Position numbers and translations under genes: made by a program. 64,000 bases of DNA from Paenibacillus phyllosphaerae. GTDB lineage: Bacteria > Bacillota > Bacilli > Paenibacillales > Paenibacillaceae. The notes beneath the pieces are model-generated. The model made no database searches. It saw only the letters and a list, made by a program, of their open reading frames with translations, and was not told the origin of the DNA. Position 1 is the first letter of the stretch. Every line of letters begins with the position of its first letter. Location: positions 20,796 through 84,795 of the forward strand of contig NZ_JACHXK010000013.1 of NCBI RefSeq assembly GCF_014192105.1, given 5' to 3'. Positions 1-8,394 of this stretch are shown here, one piece after another.

Positions 1-11
1 TTCTTGGCCAT
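1..11 (-). CDS. Start of a gene leaving the window (first codons only)
   Basis: The reverse strand reads GAGGTG, five bases, then ATG GCC AAG, so a protein beginning Met-Ala-Lys starts at base 11 and runs off the left edge. An extended -10 box lies 27 bases upstream. Nothing can be said about its function. Confidence 0.45.
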
Positions 12-37
12 ACGATCACCTCGATTCCTTGCTTCTC

Positions 38-46
38 ATTATAGCA
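38..46 (-). promoter_or_regulatory. Extended -10 promoter for the gene leaving the window
   Basis: The reverse strand reads TGCTATAAT, a TGn-TATAAT extended -10 element. No good -35 is visible. It fits the start codon at base 11. Confidence 0.4.
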
Positions 47-85
47 TGTTTGCCGCGCTTGATCGCCCCTGCCGCGCAGCGCGAA

Positions 86-110
86 GAGGACGCCGATTCC
101 GGCGCCCTCC
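86..110 (-). terminator. Hairpin behind the SLH protein gene
   Basis: GAGGACGCCG and CGGCGCCCTC face each other around a short loop, 20 bases past the stop codon of the gene at 133. There is no T-run, so it is a weak or Rho-independent-like candidate only. Confidence 0.35.
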
Positions 111-132
111 TTGCGTTCTTACCTTGTTTCAA

Positions 133-3100
133 TTACTCGGACATGCCTTGCAGCAGCGCCGCCAATACCATGGCTGCTTCCGCACGGGTTGCCGTATCTT
201 TCGGCGCAAAATTCACCCCGCCGCCGGCAGCGGGCTTGCCGCTGATGATGCCGGCCATCTGTACCGCCTCTACAGCCTTACGCCCGAAGGAAGCGATGGA
301 CGAGGCATCGGCGAATGCAATGGCAACCGTCGTCTTCGGCAGTTCATAGCCCGTTGCCTCGGCGAAGCGCACGATCATCGTCACCATTTGCTCCCGGGTA
401 ATGGAAGCGAGCGGATCGAACACCCCGTCTCCGATCCCGCTGACGATGCCCTGCTGGACCGCCCATGCTACGGCGCCGGAATAATAAGCTTGAGGCGATA
501 CATCCGCAAATGCGGTTTCGCTAGTGCCGAGAGTTTCCCCTGCCAGACGGGAGAGCAATACGACGAAGTCAGCACGCGTAACATGATCGCCCGGTGCGAA
601 GTGAGTCGCATCTACGCCGGTAATAACGCCGCGCGCAGACAGGTACGTAATCGCGGACGAAGCGAAACTGTTCGCGGAATCGCTGAACGACAATTTGTTA
701 TAACCGACCGCATAACGGGAGAAATGTGCCACGCTGAAGCTTACGGCACCCGTCGCTGCATCATAACGGCCGTTCGTGACGACTTCCAGCTCTCCGTTGT
801 CCTTCACATAATAGATCACGATTGCGTTCGGATCTTCGCCTGCCGCCGGTGCGTACGGTACCGCTATCGAGACCGCTCCGCCGCCGAAGGCGGTTACCGC
901 CTTGCCGCCCGCCGTGATCGTAAAGTCATAGACCGGGCGATGGTTCAATGCGCCTTCTCCGAGCTGTGCCACGGCTACGGATACCGACACATCGCCGTTT
1001 GCGCCCGCATTGCCTACAGCCGCCAAAGTAGCCGCATCCAGCGTGAGCTCAGCCAATCCCGCATTCAACGTCACGTGCTGAACGCCGCTGCTTGCGATCT
1101 GGCTGAAGGCGTCGCCAGCAACGGTAAAGCTCACTTGCTTCGCATCGGCAGGCGCAGTCGCTTTCAGTTCCAGCGCCTTGGACGTACCGCCCGCTTGCGC
1201 CAGTTGGCCCAGCGCCTCGGTGATCGTCTCCTTGCCAACTGCCGCCGTAGCCTTGCCATCTGTGCCCGTTACTGCTGGAACGCTGACAGCTGCGGTTGTC
1301 ACGCCGTCGGTTGTCGTTGTGCCGTTACCTGAACCATTGCCCTCGGTTGGCGTGGTTGTGCCGCCTGTCGAGCCACCTGTCAGATCGCCTGGGAAGTTCG
1401 CCCCCGTATCCGCCGCCGTTACGGTCACAACCGCTTGTCCCGAGCCGTAGCCGTCAGCGGACAATGCCGTAATGATAGCCGTACCTGCCGCGACCGAAGT
1501 GACTTTCCCCTGCTCATCGACAGTTGCCACCGACGTATTCGAAGAAGACCATGTTACGTTCGTCGAGCCGCCCTCTTCCATCGGTTCCACCGTTGCCGTG
1601 AGCTGAGCCGTTTTACTGCCGGTTTTCAGCGCCACGGTCTTATGGTCGAGCGTCACTTTCGTCACATTCAGTTCCATCAGCGATACTTTGCCGCCGACCT
1701 CGTACGCGACGAGCAGGAGCGGACGGCCTGTCGGGCTGTCTGCCGCCGGAATGAACTCAAGGCCTTCGGGCGCCGAATCCGTGTCCAGATCCGCATTGAA
1801 ATCGCGCGTATTCGTGTAATTCATGAACACGGGGTTCGCCGGATTCGTAATATCGTACGTCATGATGCCGCCGATCCGTTCCAGGCCCGTGAACGCGAAC
1901 GTTCTGCTGCCGACCTTGCCTACTTTAACATCCTCCGGCTCAGGCCCTTTTTTCCTGCTGCGGCTGTCCAGTTCGGCATCGTCATTGCCCGCATTGAAAT
2001 AAGCCGGGAGACGCTGCGCGGTGATCGTCTCGAAATCGTTGCCCGAGTCGAACACCTGCTCCATCGTCGTGGCATTCCAGATCGAGAAGGAGCGGCCGCC
2101 GAACATGTAGATGGTGTCGTTGCCCATATCGGTCGCGACTTCGACCTTGTCGAACCTGGTCGCGTTCTCCGGAAGCGCAAGGAATTCCGCCGCTGCCGAT
2201 CCCTCTGCCAGATTATCTCTGACGTCCTTCAGATCAGCGCCATTCTTCCGGTCGGCTGCATCGCCCTCACGATCTGCCCACTCCGTCACGTCGCCTTCGT
2301 TCGCGGTCAGCACATACGTCTGGCCGTCCAACGTATACGAAGCGATGCCGTCCGGCATGTACATGCTCTTGAACGGTACATTCTCCGGATTGATCTTGCC
2401 ATTCTTGTCCAGATCAAGCGCATTCTTCGGATCGCTCAGATCCTTGAAACCCAGACTCTTGACCGCGGTAAATGACTTGCCTGCAATATCGAGCACCGCA
2501 ATCGCGTTGTTCTCTTGCAGCGAGACGTACGCTTGTTTGCCGTCTGCAGACAACGTGATGTATTCCGGCTCCAGGTCGAACACGGCATCTGCCTTAGTGC
2601 CGGAAGTCGTAATTTGACCGTCGCCGTCCTTGCCGCGGATATGAACGTTATCATCGATAATAGCCGGATTCGTAAACTTGACGTGCGAAACGGTTTTCTT
2701 CGTCGTATCGACAACGGTGACGCTGCCCTCCGGATCGATCGCCGACGTGCGCGGCTCGCCTTCGTCTGCCGTCAGGATGTAACGGCCGTCCGGCGTCGAT
2801 TTGATCATATCCGGCTGAATGCCCGCTTCATACGTTTGGAGCAGGTTGCCGTCGTAGTCGAGCACGAGGATTTTGCCCGGCTTATTCGGCGCGGCCTCTT
2901 GGACGGATACGGAAATGCGGTCCGTCGTGGTATTGACGTCCACGCTCGTCAGATCACCATAGGCAAACCCGTTCGTCTCGGCCAAGTCCTGCACCTTGAT
3001 CTGCTTCTCATGCGTCAGCGTGCCGTTAGCATTCAGCTTCACGATCTCCAGACTTGGCGGGTTGCCCGAGCCATTGACGAGATAGAACTTGCCGTTGTCG

Positions 3101-4287
3101 GCGTTGTACTTGACGATCTCCGCCACGCCGCCTTTCGCGTTCGTCGTGCCGACGTCATAAGAACCGATCTTGGTCATGGTGATCTGGTCTTCGATCGGCG
3201 CCTCCGGAGCCGCGTTCACCTTGAGCGACAAGGATACGTTCGAGGTCGCAGCCGTCGCCGCGCTGTCGGTCACCGTAATCGCGATGTCGGACGAACCTTC
3301 AACGGTTGGCGTACCGGACAGGACGCCCGTATCCGCATTCAGCGTCAGGCCATCCGGCAGCCCGGTTGCGCTGTAATGATACGGCGCCGTTCCGCCTTCA
3401 ACGCTGATCGTCGCTGTATACGCTATGCCAGCGTAAGCTTCCAGCAGGGTCTTGGTCGTGATCGCGAGCTTCAATTCCTTGCCGCTGCGCGGGCGAACCT
3501 CATCGAGATTCGTCGCCGTGCTGTAATTGACGACATCGAAGTCCGTCCGGTTGTTGTCCGTATCGATGAAATTGACGCGGCGCAGCGCTTTTTTCTTCGA
3601 GTTGCCTTCCGCATCACCTGTCGGATAGTCCAATTCGGTGGTACCTTCATAACCGTCAATCTTACTTCCTTCATCATTACCAGCCGTACCGAGCATGTCC
3701 ACATAACCTGCCGTCTTGCCTGCGAACGGATTCTTGTTCTCCGCCGCGAGCAGCACGTCATTGCTCATAAGCACGACTTTAAGCGCCTTGTTGTTGATAT
3801 ATGTCGTTAGCCAGCCTTGATCATAGTAATTCGGGTCCGAAATATCGACCTTCTTGTTCTCTGCCGAAGCGCCTGTCGGCTTGGCCGCGATAAGGAAGAA
3901 CGATTTGGCCTTAATCGTGCCCGTCAGGCTCAGCTTGGACCAATCGCCGGAAACGCCGGTTTTCGGAGTGGAAGAGTAGGCGTACTGCACCGACCATCCG
4001 TCCAGTACGATATCGCTATCCGTCGGATTATATAGTTCAATGAAGCCATTGGAGATATAAGTATCGTCTGCATCCTTCGTACCCCCGCCATACACCTGAT
4101 TAATGATGACATGCGGCACCGATACGTCATACGTTCCGTCCGCTTTGTAAGGAGTACCAACCTTCACCACCGGTATGGCCGTATCCTCCGCCCATACGGA
4201 TTGTCCGCCTGCAAGGGCAGCGTTCACCATCATCCCTGCCGCCAGCACACCTGCCAGCTTTTGCCGATTACGTTTGTTCAAAGTCAT
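133..4287 (-). CDS. SLH-anchored surface protein with lamin-tail, choice-of-anchor I and Ig-like domains
   Basis: A 1384-residue exported protein. Residues 1-33 form a signal peptide with an AWA-type end (VWA before EDT). Residues about 55-250 resemble a lamin-tail domain (HVIINQVYGGG, ELYNPTDSDIVLDGWSVQY). About 270-360 is a putative Ig domain (ATGLPDGLTLNADTGVLSGT). About 365-880 is a long beta-propeller-like choice-of-anchor I region of the kind found in alkaline-phosphatase-like or esterase-like exoproteins. A BIG2 Ig-like fold follows (VTWSSSNTSVATVDEQGKVT), then a Gly/Thr linker and three SLH repeats (about 1198-1384) that should bind pyruvylated cell-wall polymer. Enzymatic activity is uncertain; phosphate or nucleotide scavenging is a guess from similar architectures. 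The gene looks monocistronic, read away from ohr. Confidence 0.85.
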   Translation of the reverse strand: MTLNKRNRQKLAGVLAAGMMVNAALAGGQSVWAEDTAIPVVKVGTPYKADGTYDVSVPHVIINQVYGGGTKDADDTYISNGFIELYNPTDSDIVLDGWSVQYAYSSTPKTGVSGDWSKLSLTGTIKAKSFFLIAAKPTGASAENKKVDISDPNYYDQGWLTTYINNKALKVVLMSNDVLLAAENKNPFAGKTAGYVDMLGTAGNDEGSKIDGYEGTTELDYPTGDAEGNSKKKALRRVNFIDTDNNRTDFDVVNYSTATNLDEVRPRSGKELKLAITTKTLLEAYAGIAYTATISVEGGTAPYHYSATGLPDGLTLNADTGVLSGTPTVEGSSDIAITVTDSAATAATSNVSLSLKVNAAPEAPIEDQITMTKIGSYDVGTTNAKGGVAEIVKYNADNGKFYLVNGSGNPPSLEIVKLNANGTLTHEKQIKVQDLAETNGFAYGDLTSVDVNTTTDRISVSVQEAAPNKPGKILVLDYDGNLLQTYEAGIQPDMIKSTPDGRYILTADEGEPRTSAIDPEGSVTVVDTTKKTVSHVKFTNPAIIDDNVHIRGKDGDGQITTSGTKADAVFDLEPEYITLSADGKQAYVSLQENNAIAVLDIAGKSFTAVKSLGFKDLSDPKNALDLDKNGKINPENVPFKSMYMPDGIASYTLDGQTYVLTANEGDVTEWADREGDAADRKNGADLKDVRDNLAEGSAAAEFLALPENATRFDKVEVATDMGNDTIYMFGGRSFSIWNATTMEQVFDSGNDFETITAQRLPAYFNAGNDDAELDSRSRKKGPEPEDVKVGKVGSRTFAFTGLERIGGIMTYDITNPANPVFMNYTNTRDFNADLDTDSAPEGLEFIPAADSPTGRPLLLVAYEVGGKVSLMELNVTKVTLDHKTVALKTGSKTAQLTATVEPMEEGGSTNVTWSSSNTSVATVDEQGKVTSVAAGTAIITALSADGYGSGQAVVTVTAADTGANFPGDLTGGSTGGTTTPTEGNGSGNGTTTTDGVTTAAVSVPAVTGTDGKATAAVGKETITEALGQLAQAGGTSKALELKATAPADAKQVSFTVAGDAFSQIASSGVQHVTLNAGLAELTLDAATLAAVGNAGANGDVSVSVAVAQLGEGALNHRPVYDFTITAGGKAVTAFGGGAVSIAVPYAPAAGEDPNAIVIYYVKDNGELEVVTNGRYDAATGAVSFSVAHFSRYAVGYNKLSFSDSANSFASSAITYLSARGVITGVDATHFAPGDHVTRADFVVLLSRLAGETLGTSETAFADVSPQAYYSGAVAWAVQQGIVSGIGDGVFDPLASITREQMVTMIVRFAEATGYELPKTTVAIAFADASSIASFGRKAVEAVQMAGIISGKPAAGGGVNFAPKDTATRAEAAMVLAALLQGMSE

Positions 4288-4531
4288 CCCACTCCTGTTC
4301 TCAAGTAATGAACACGCATACAGCTTGGATCACACAGCCGGATGAGAGGCGTCGCTGTGCCCATGCGCGAGCTATCTTAACAAGAAGCTTAATGATTCCA
4401 TGTAAAGGGGACATGAAGCTGGAATGAAGTTTTTGTAAACCGCATATATTGTCAGAGCCACCTGCGATTCATCACCCCGTTCATTCGGGTAAATAGGACC
4501 GAACAAGCTATCGATAAAGGAGAGATTTCTG

Positions 4532-4960
4532 ATGAAAACGGTATATACCGCACATGTCACTTCGCACGGCGGACGGGACGGCTTCGTTCGTTCCGATGAC
4601 GGTCAGATCAATCTGAAGCTGGGCATGCCGATGCCGGGACAGACGAACGGCACCAATCCGGAGCAGCTGTTCGCCGCCGGCTACAGCGCCTGCTTCCATA
4701 GCGCGCTCAAGATGATTGCCAGAAGCAAAGGCGTCGACGCGACCGAATCGCAGGTGACGGCCCATGTAGCGCTTAATAAGGACGAGCATCATACATACAG
4801 GCTGGGCGTCGTGCTCGAGATCGCCATTCCCGGACTTGCTGACGAAGAAGTGCACCAGCTGGCCGAGGCGGCGCATCAGATGTGCCCGTATTCCAATGCG
4901 ACCCGCGGCAATATTGTCGTGGAGCTAAAAGTCGTCCAGGCTGAGCCGCTGCAACGCTAA
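4532..4960 (+). CDS. ohr: Organic hydroperoxide reductase Ohr (OsmC/Ohr family)
   Basis: 142 residues, the usual Ohr length. The two redox cysteines are present: C54 in YSACFHSAL and C118 in HQMCPYSNAT. The catalytic Arg/Glu pair can be placed at R20 and E44 (NPEQLFAAGYSACF). The enzyme reduces organic hydroperoxides in the cytoplasm, in this family at the expense of lipoyl groups or thiols. AAAGGAGAG sits seven bases before ATG. In Bacillus, ohr genes are controlled by the thiol-sensing repressor OhrR, but no ohrR gene is in this window. A strong terminator follows. Confidence 0.93.
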   Translation: MKTVYTAHVTSHGGRDGFVRSDDGQINLKLGMPMPGQTNGTNPEQLFAAGYSACFHSALKMIARSKGVDATESQVTAHVALNKDEHHTYRLGVVLEIAIPGLADEEVHQLAEAAHQMCPYSNATRGNIVVELKVVQAEPLQR

Positions 4961-5025
4961 CCGTGCGGACAGCCTAGATCCCGTAAGCATGTCCATAGCG
5001 GCGGCGAACCTCCCCCACGCATATG

Positions 5026-5070
5026 AAAAAGCATCGTACGTCATCCATGATGATCGTGCGATGCTTTTTT
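5026..5070 (+). terminator. Rho-independent terminator after ohr (probably bidirectional)
   Basis: AAAAAGCATCGTACG pairs with CGTGCGATGCTTTTTT across a 14-base loop with one G-T wobble. It sits between the convergent ohr and DUF402 genes and has a T-run on both strands. Confidence 0.85.
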
Positions 5071-5081
5071 GCCATACACGG

Positions 5082-5603
5082 CTAATGTCTCGGCACTTGC
5101 GCCGCTAAGCGCTCCAGCGTGCCATCGAACGGAAACCGCCGCTGCGCAATCCGCAGCTGCAACCCCGCAAGCTCCGACCGCGCCCGCGCGATCAACGCCT
5201 CCGGATAGCCGAACGCAATGCTGTGGCGCTCGAACTCATCCTCGTCGACTACGCGCCACTGGCCGTCTTCGCCGAGCAGATCGAGATCCAGGTCCACGAA
5301 CGACACGGCATTCTCGGCAATAATAGCCGGTTCATTGATGTTGCAATAATAATGGACGATGTTGCCGTCCCTGACGTCGGCGCTCACCGTGAACCAGTAG
5401 GCCGAGCTGAAGAACTCGATCGTCCAGCGGTCGATCGTGAAGACCTTCTGCTTCGTGTAATGATGAAGCTTGCGTCCCCGCTCGGCGAGCACGAAGACAT
5501 GGGTATCCGTTCGCTCGAGCAGCTGCGTCTCCCACTCGTAGTGGAGCCGGTCGCCGTATTTCAGGGCTTGAATAGTAATCTTGGGGAATGCTGACTGACT
5601 CAT
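5082..5603 (-). CDS. DUF402 family protein
   Basis: The reading frame is open from 5654, but the start is placed at ATG 5603 (MSQSAFPKIT), which has AAAGGAA seven bases before it; the 13-base gap to the upstream gene supports this. About 173 residues. The middle (WTIEFFSSAYWFTVSADVRDGNIVHYYCNINEPA) followed by the acidic segment FVDLDLDLLGEDGQWRVVDEDEFERH is characteristic of DUF402 proteins, some of which are metal-dependent nucleoside tri/diphosphatases (Ntdp) in staphylococci. That activity is a family-level inference. It is probably co-transcribed with the exported protein at 5617. Confidence 0.75.
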   Translation of the reverse strand: MSQSAFPKITIQALKYGDRLHYEWETQLLERTDTHVFVLAERGRKLHHYTKQKVFTIDRWTIEFFSSAYWFTVSADVRDGNIVHYYCNINEPAIIAENAVSFVDLDLDLLGEDGQWRVVDEDEFERHSIAFGYPEALIARARSELAGLQLRIAQRRFPFDGTLERLAAQVPRH

Positions 5604-5616
5604 GATTCGTTCCTTT

Positions 5617-8226
5617 CTAATCCAGCTTAAGCGTATCTTCAACAAGGATACCATTAAGCTCAGGCTGCGGCACGTTCCCTCGCAGCTTCTCCGTCATCAG
5701 CGTCCCGAAATCATGGAATCGCCATACGCCGTCCACCAGCTTCAGGACCGCCTCCATATGGGCCGCTTGCCCGATCGCATAGAAAAGGTTCAGCGTGAAC
5801 GTCACTTGGATCGTATCCGGCGACACGAATCGGTAATCGATCGGCTCCCAAGCGAACTCGCGCAGCGGGTTCTGCTTGCGCTCTTCCTCGAATTCCCGCT
5901 TCATGATCCGATAACCCGGATTCGCGCTGGCCTGCTCCAGGATGAGCCGCTGCAATCTGGGTTCATCCATACGTCCTTCCGGCAAATTAAGGCCTTCATC
6001 CAATCCGAGCGATTGCTCGAACAGATGCGAGTACCGGCTGACGATCTTATAGAGCGCCGCATATTCCTTCTCTACGTTTCGCAGCTCGACGATACGCAGC
6101 TCCTGATGGACCGCGTCCACTTCGGCCTGCACCTCGAAGCGCTGACCGTCAAGTCCGGCGTGAGCAAGCAAGCGGTCCTCGTGAACGATGACGGGCGCAT
6201 TGTCATTCAATAGCCAATGGGCGGCGGTCTCCTCTTGTTCGCTTGCATCGGCGTAGCGGATTCGAAGCGGATAAGCCTCATGCTGATCCGTCACCGCATA
6301 GACGAGCACCGCACTATAATCTTTCTCGAAGCCCTTGTTAAATAGGAACGCGTTCGTGTGCAACAAGAGGATATCCATACCATCGAGCTCAATCCGCTCC
6401 ATCTGCGCTTCTTCGTCTGGCTGACTCAGCGTCAGTTCCCCGGCATCCGGCAGCGGTCGGCTAACGCCCCGCTCATCGGTGTACGTCACCGAATAGCTGC
6501 CATGGTACTGGTTTTGCACGTCGTAGAGAAGCTTCACTTCATCCGCCTTCGACTTCAGCTGGATCTCACCGTAACGAGAAAATCCGGTTACTCGCAGTGC
6601 GCCTGGCTTACTTGACTGCACATAACGATCGGATTGCGTCCACCACGTCCAAGCTTCCACGCCGGTGTCTTCTAGAGGCGCAACCGGTAACCCGTCCTCG
6701 CTATCCGCAACGTGGTCCTGCATTTTGACATAGGCAAGCGAATCGCCTACGGTTCCCGCGTGCCGGGTGTACACGAGCCATTGATCGTTATGAATGACTG
6801 GCGCGGAACGCGCATTGCCCCAGTCATATTCCGGAACGGACGCCTTCCAGCGCCACTGCGCGGCCTTGCCGTCCCAGCGCATGACATAGCCGCCAATATC
6901 GGTGCCAAATTGCACATAAGCATCTCCCTGATGCACGCCGAATGCAACAGCCTCTGCCGGAGATTCCCACACGATGCGCTGGACATGATCGGCCAGCAGA
7001 ACCGTTTCCCGATCCAGACCCTTTGCATACGCGCTAGCCGTCCGCAAGGAGGCAGATGAAGCTGCCCTCCGATAGGACAGCTGTTCGCCGGTTCGGACTT
7101 GGTAGAGCCAGTAGGCAATGTCCTTCTCGGATTCTGGTCGTGCAAGCCAGACGGACTCCGCGTCCGCCCAACCGAATACGTCCACCTGTCCGCGGCTCTT
7201 CGTATCAGCGAAGTCCAACGTACGGACGAGCTGACCGTCCCGGTCATAGAAGCGGACACCTGCTGACGCATGACCGCTGTCCTCCATCAAGTAGAACATG
7301 CTGCCATCCGCATTCCATACTGCGCGCGAGCTTGCTGCTGCGTTGTTCGGCCCTACTGGAATTGAGGCGATCGGCACAGCACGTACAATATCGAACAGCT
7401 CGACCTCACTTCCTGATGCGGTCTGCGCCAAGAAGCGCGTTAAGTCCGGCGACGGATCGATACGGTCTTGCGGATTGCCATCATCGGAATCCAAGTAAGC
7501 ATCGTACAGCCCCTCCCAAGCATGCTCGTACGGTCCTGCATTCATATGAACCATCTGCACGCGGCCACTTTGACTAGTGAGCATGATCTGATGAACGGAT
7601 CCATCGTCTGCTCGCCTCTCATGAATGCCGACGATTCCGTCGCCTGAACGATCGCTCGCGAGACGCTCCTGCGCGAATAATCCGCTAGCGACCACTTCCT
7701 GAACGCCGGTGTCCAGACGGATCCGCACGATCTCGTAATCGATCCTTCCGCTTCCCCCTGCCGTTCTTATGAACCATCCAAATTGGTCGTTAAGCCGACG
7801 GATGGCGAACGCATCGCCGCTGCCGGTTATGGGTGTTTCATACAGCGGATAAACCTTATGCTCTCCCGTATCGGGATTGAGGACAACCGCGTCATAAGCC
7901 GTCCACATCAGATTCCGCGCTCGTTCGCGCTCCTTTCGGACCACGGTATGTACAATTCTGCTGCCAATACTTGTCGTAGCCAGTACAACCGGCGCCTGCC
8001 GATTATCGAACGTCACCGTGAACCCGCTATCTGAGCGAGCGATATGTACCATCAGCTGATCAAAATGCGTTAGCCCCGCCTCCTGCTCCGCTACCGGCTG
8101 CAAACTCTCCGGTGCCTCAACCGCTACGGAAATGGATGTCTCCCGCTCCTCCCCAGCCGGCAGCAGGATAAGCGCAACGAGGAGCAAACTTCCCGCAATA
8201 ACGATGCTAAGCTGTCGTCCTGTCAT
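5617..8226 (-). CDS. Unrecognised 869-residue membrane-anchored or exported protein
   Basis: ATG 8226 is preceded by GGAGG at six bases. Residues about 6-23 (LSIVIAGSLLLVALILLP) form one hydrophobic segment with no lipobox Cys, so the protein is either secreted or tethered with its bulk outside. Residues about 40-500 contain repeated Trp/Asp-rich strand motifs (VWNADGSMFYLMEDSG, DVFGWADAESVWLAR, VYTRHAG) that suggest a WD40/TolB-like beta-propeller. The last 200 residues are richer in charged helices and end with an NTF2-like strand pattern (YRFVSPDTIQVTFTLNLFYAIG, VWRFHDFGTL). No catalytic motif was recognised. The gene is followed after 13 bases by the DUF402 gene, so the two form a likely operon. 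Real coding is supported by its length and ribosome site. Confidence 0.7.
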   Translation of the reverse strand: MTGRQLSIVIAGSLLLVALILLPAGEERETSISVAVEAPESLQPVAEQEAGLTHFDQLMVHIARSDSGFTVTFDNRQAPVVLATTSIGSRIVHTVVRKERERARNLMWTAYDAVVLNPDTGEHKVYPLYETPITGSGDAFAIRRLNDQFGWFIRTAGGSGRIDYEIVRIRLDTGVQEVVASGLFAQERLASDRSGDGIVGIHERRADDGSVHQIMLTSQSGRVQMVHMNAGPYEHAWEGLYDAYLDSDDGNPQDRIDPSPDLTRFLAQTASGSEVELFDIVRAVPIASIPVGPNNAAASSRAVWNADGSMFYLMEDSGHASAGVRFYDRDGQLVRTLDFADTKSRGQVDVFGWADAESVWLARPESEKDIAYWLYQVRTGEQLSYRRAASSASLRTASAYAKGLDRETVLLADHVQRIVWESPAEAVAFGVHQGDAYVQFGTDIGGYVMRWDGKAAQWRWKASVPEYDWGNARSAPVIHNDQWLVYTRHAGTVGDSLAYVKMQDHVADSEDGLPVAPLEDTGVEAWTWWTQSDRYVQSSKPGALRVTGFSRYGEIQLKSKADEVKLLYDVQNQYHGSYSVTYTDERGVSRPLPDAGELTLSQPDEEAQMERIELDGMDILLLHTNAFLFNKGFEKDYSAVLVYAVTDQHEAYPLRIRYADASEQEETAAHWLLNDNAPVIVHEDRLLAHAGLDGQRFEVQAEVDAVHQELRIVELRNVEKEYAALYKIVSRYSHLFEQSLGLDEGLNLPEGRMDEPRLQRLILEQASANPGYRIMKREFEEERKQNPLREFAWEPIDYRFVSPDTIQVTFTLNLFYAIGQAAHMEAVLKLVDGVWRFHDFGTLMTEKLRGNVPQPELNGILVEDTLKLD

Positions 8227-8340
8227 CCCTGACCTCCTTGCGTTGGATCCGACTTCCTACTTGACGCTTAGTATTTCCAAATAGTTACACCTACCATCTC
8301 AGCCCGCTTCCGTTACCGAAACTTTCGCCCAACGCGAAAA

Positions 8341-8365
8341 GCCGACCCGAATCACTCGGGTCGGC
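8341..8365 (-). terminator. Terminator after the GH2 gene
   Basis: GCCGACCCGA and TCGGGTCGGC form a perfect 10-bp stem with a 5-base loop, 30 bases past the stop at 8395. On the reverse strand it is followed by TTTTCGCG. Confidence 0.8.
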
Positions 8366-8394
8366 TCAGGTTCGCCTATGCCGTTGCTGCCGAC

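Noticed and set aside
4..1332. 442-residue plus-strand ORF
   Set aside because: It is the shadow of the SLH protein gene on the other strand; its composition is Arg/Cys-rich without any motif, and it has no ribosome site.
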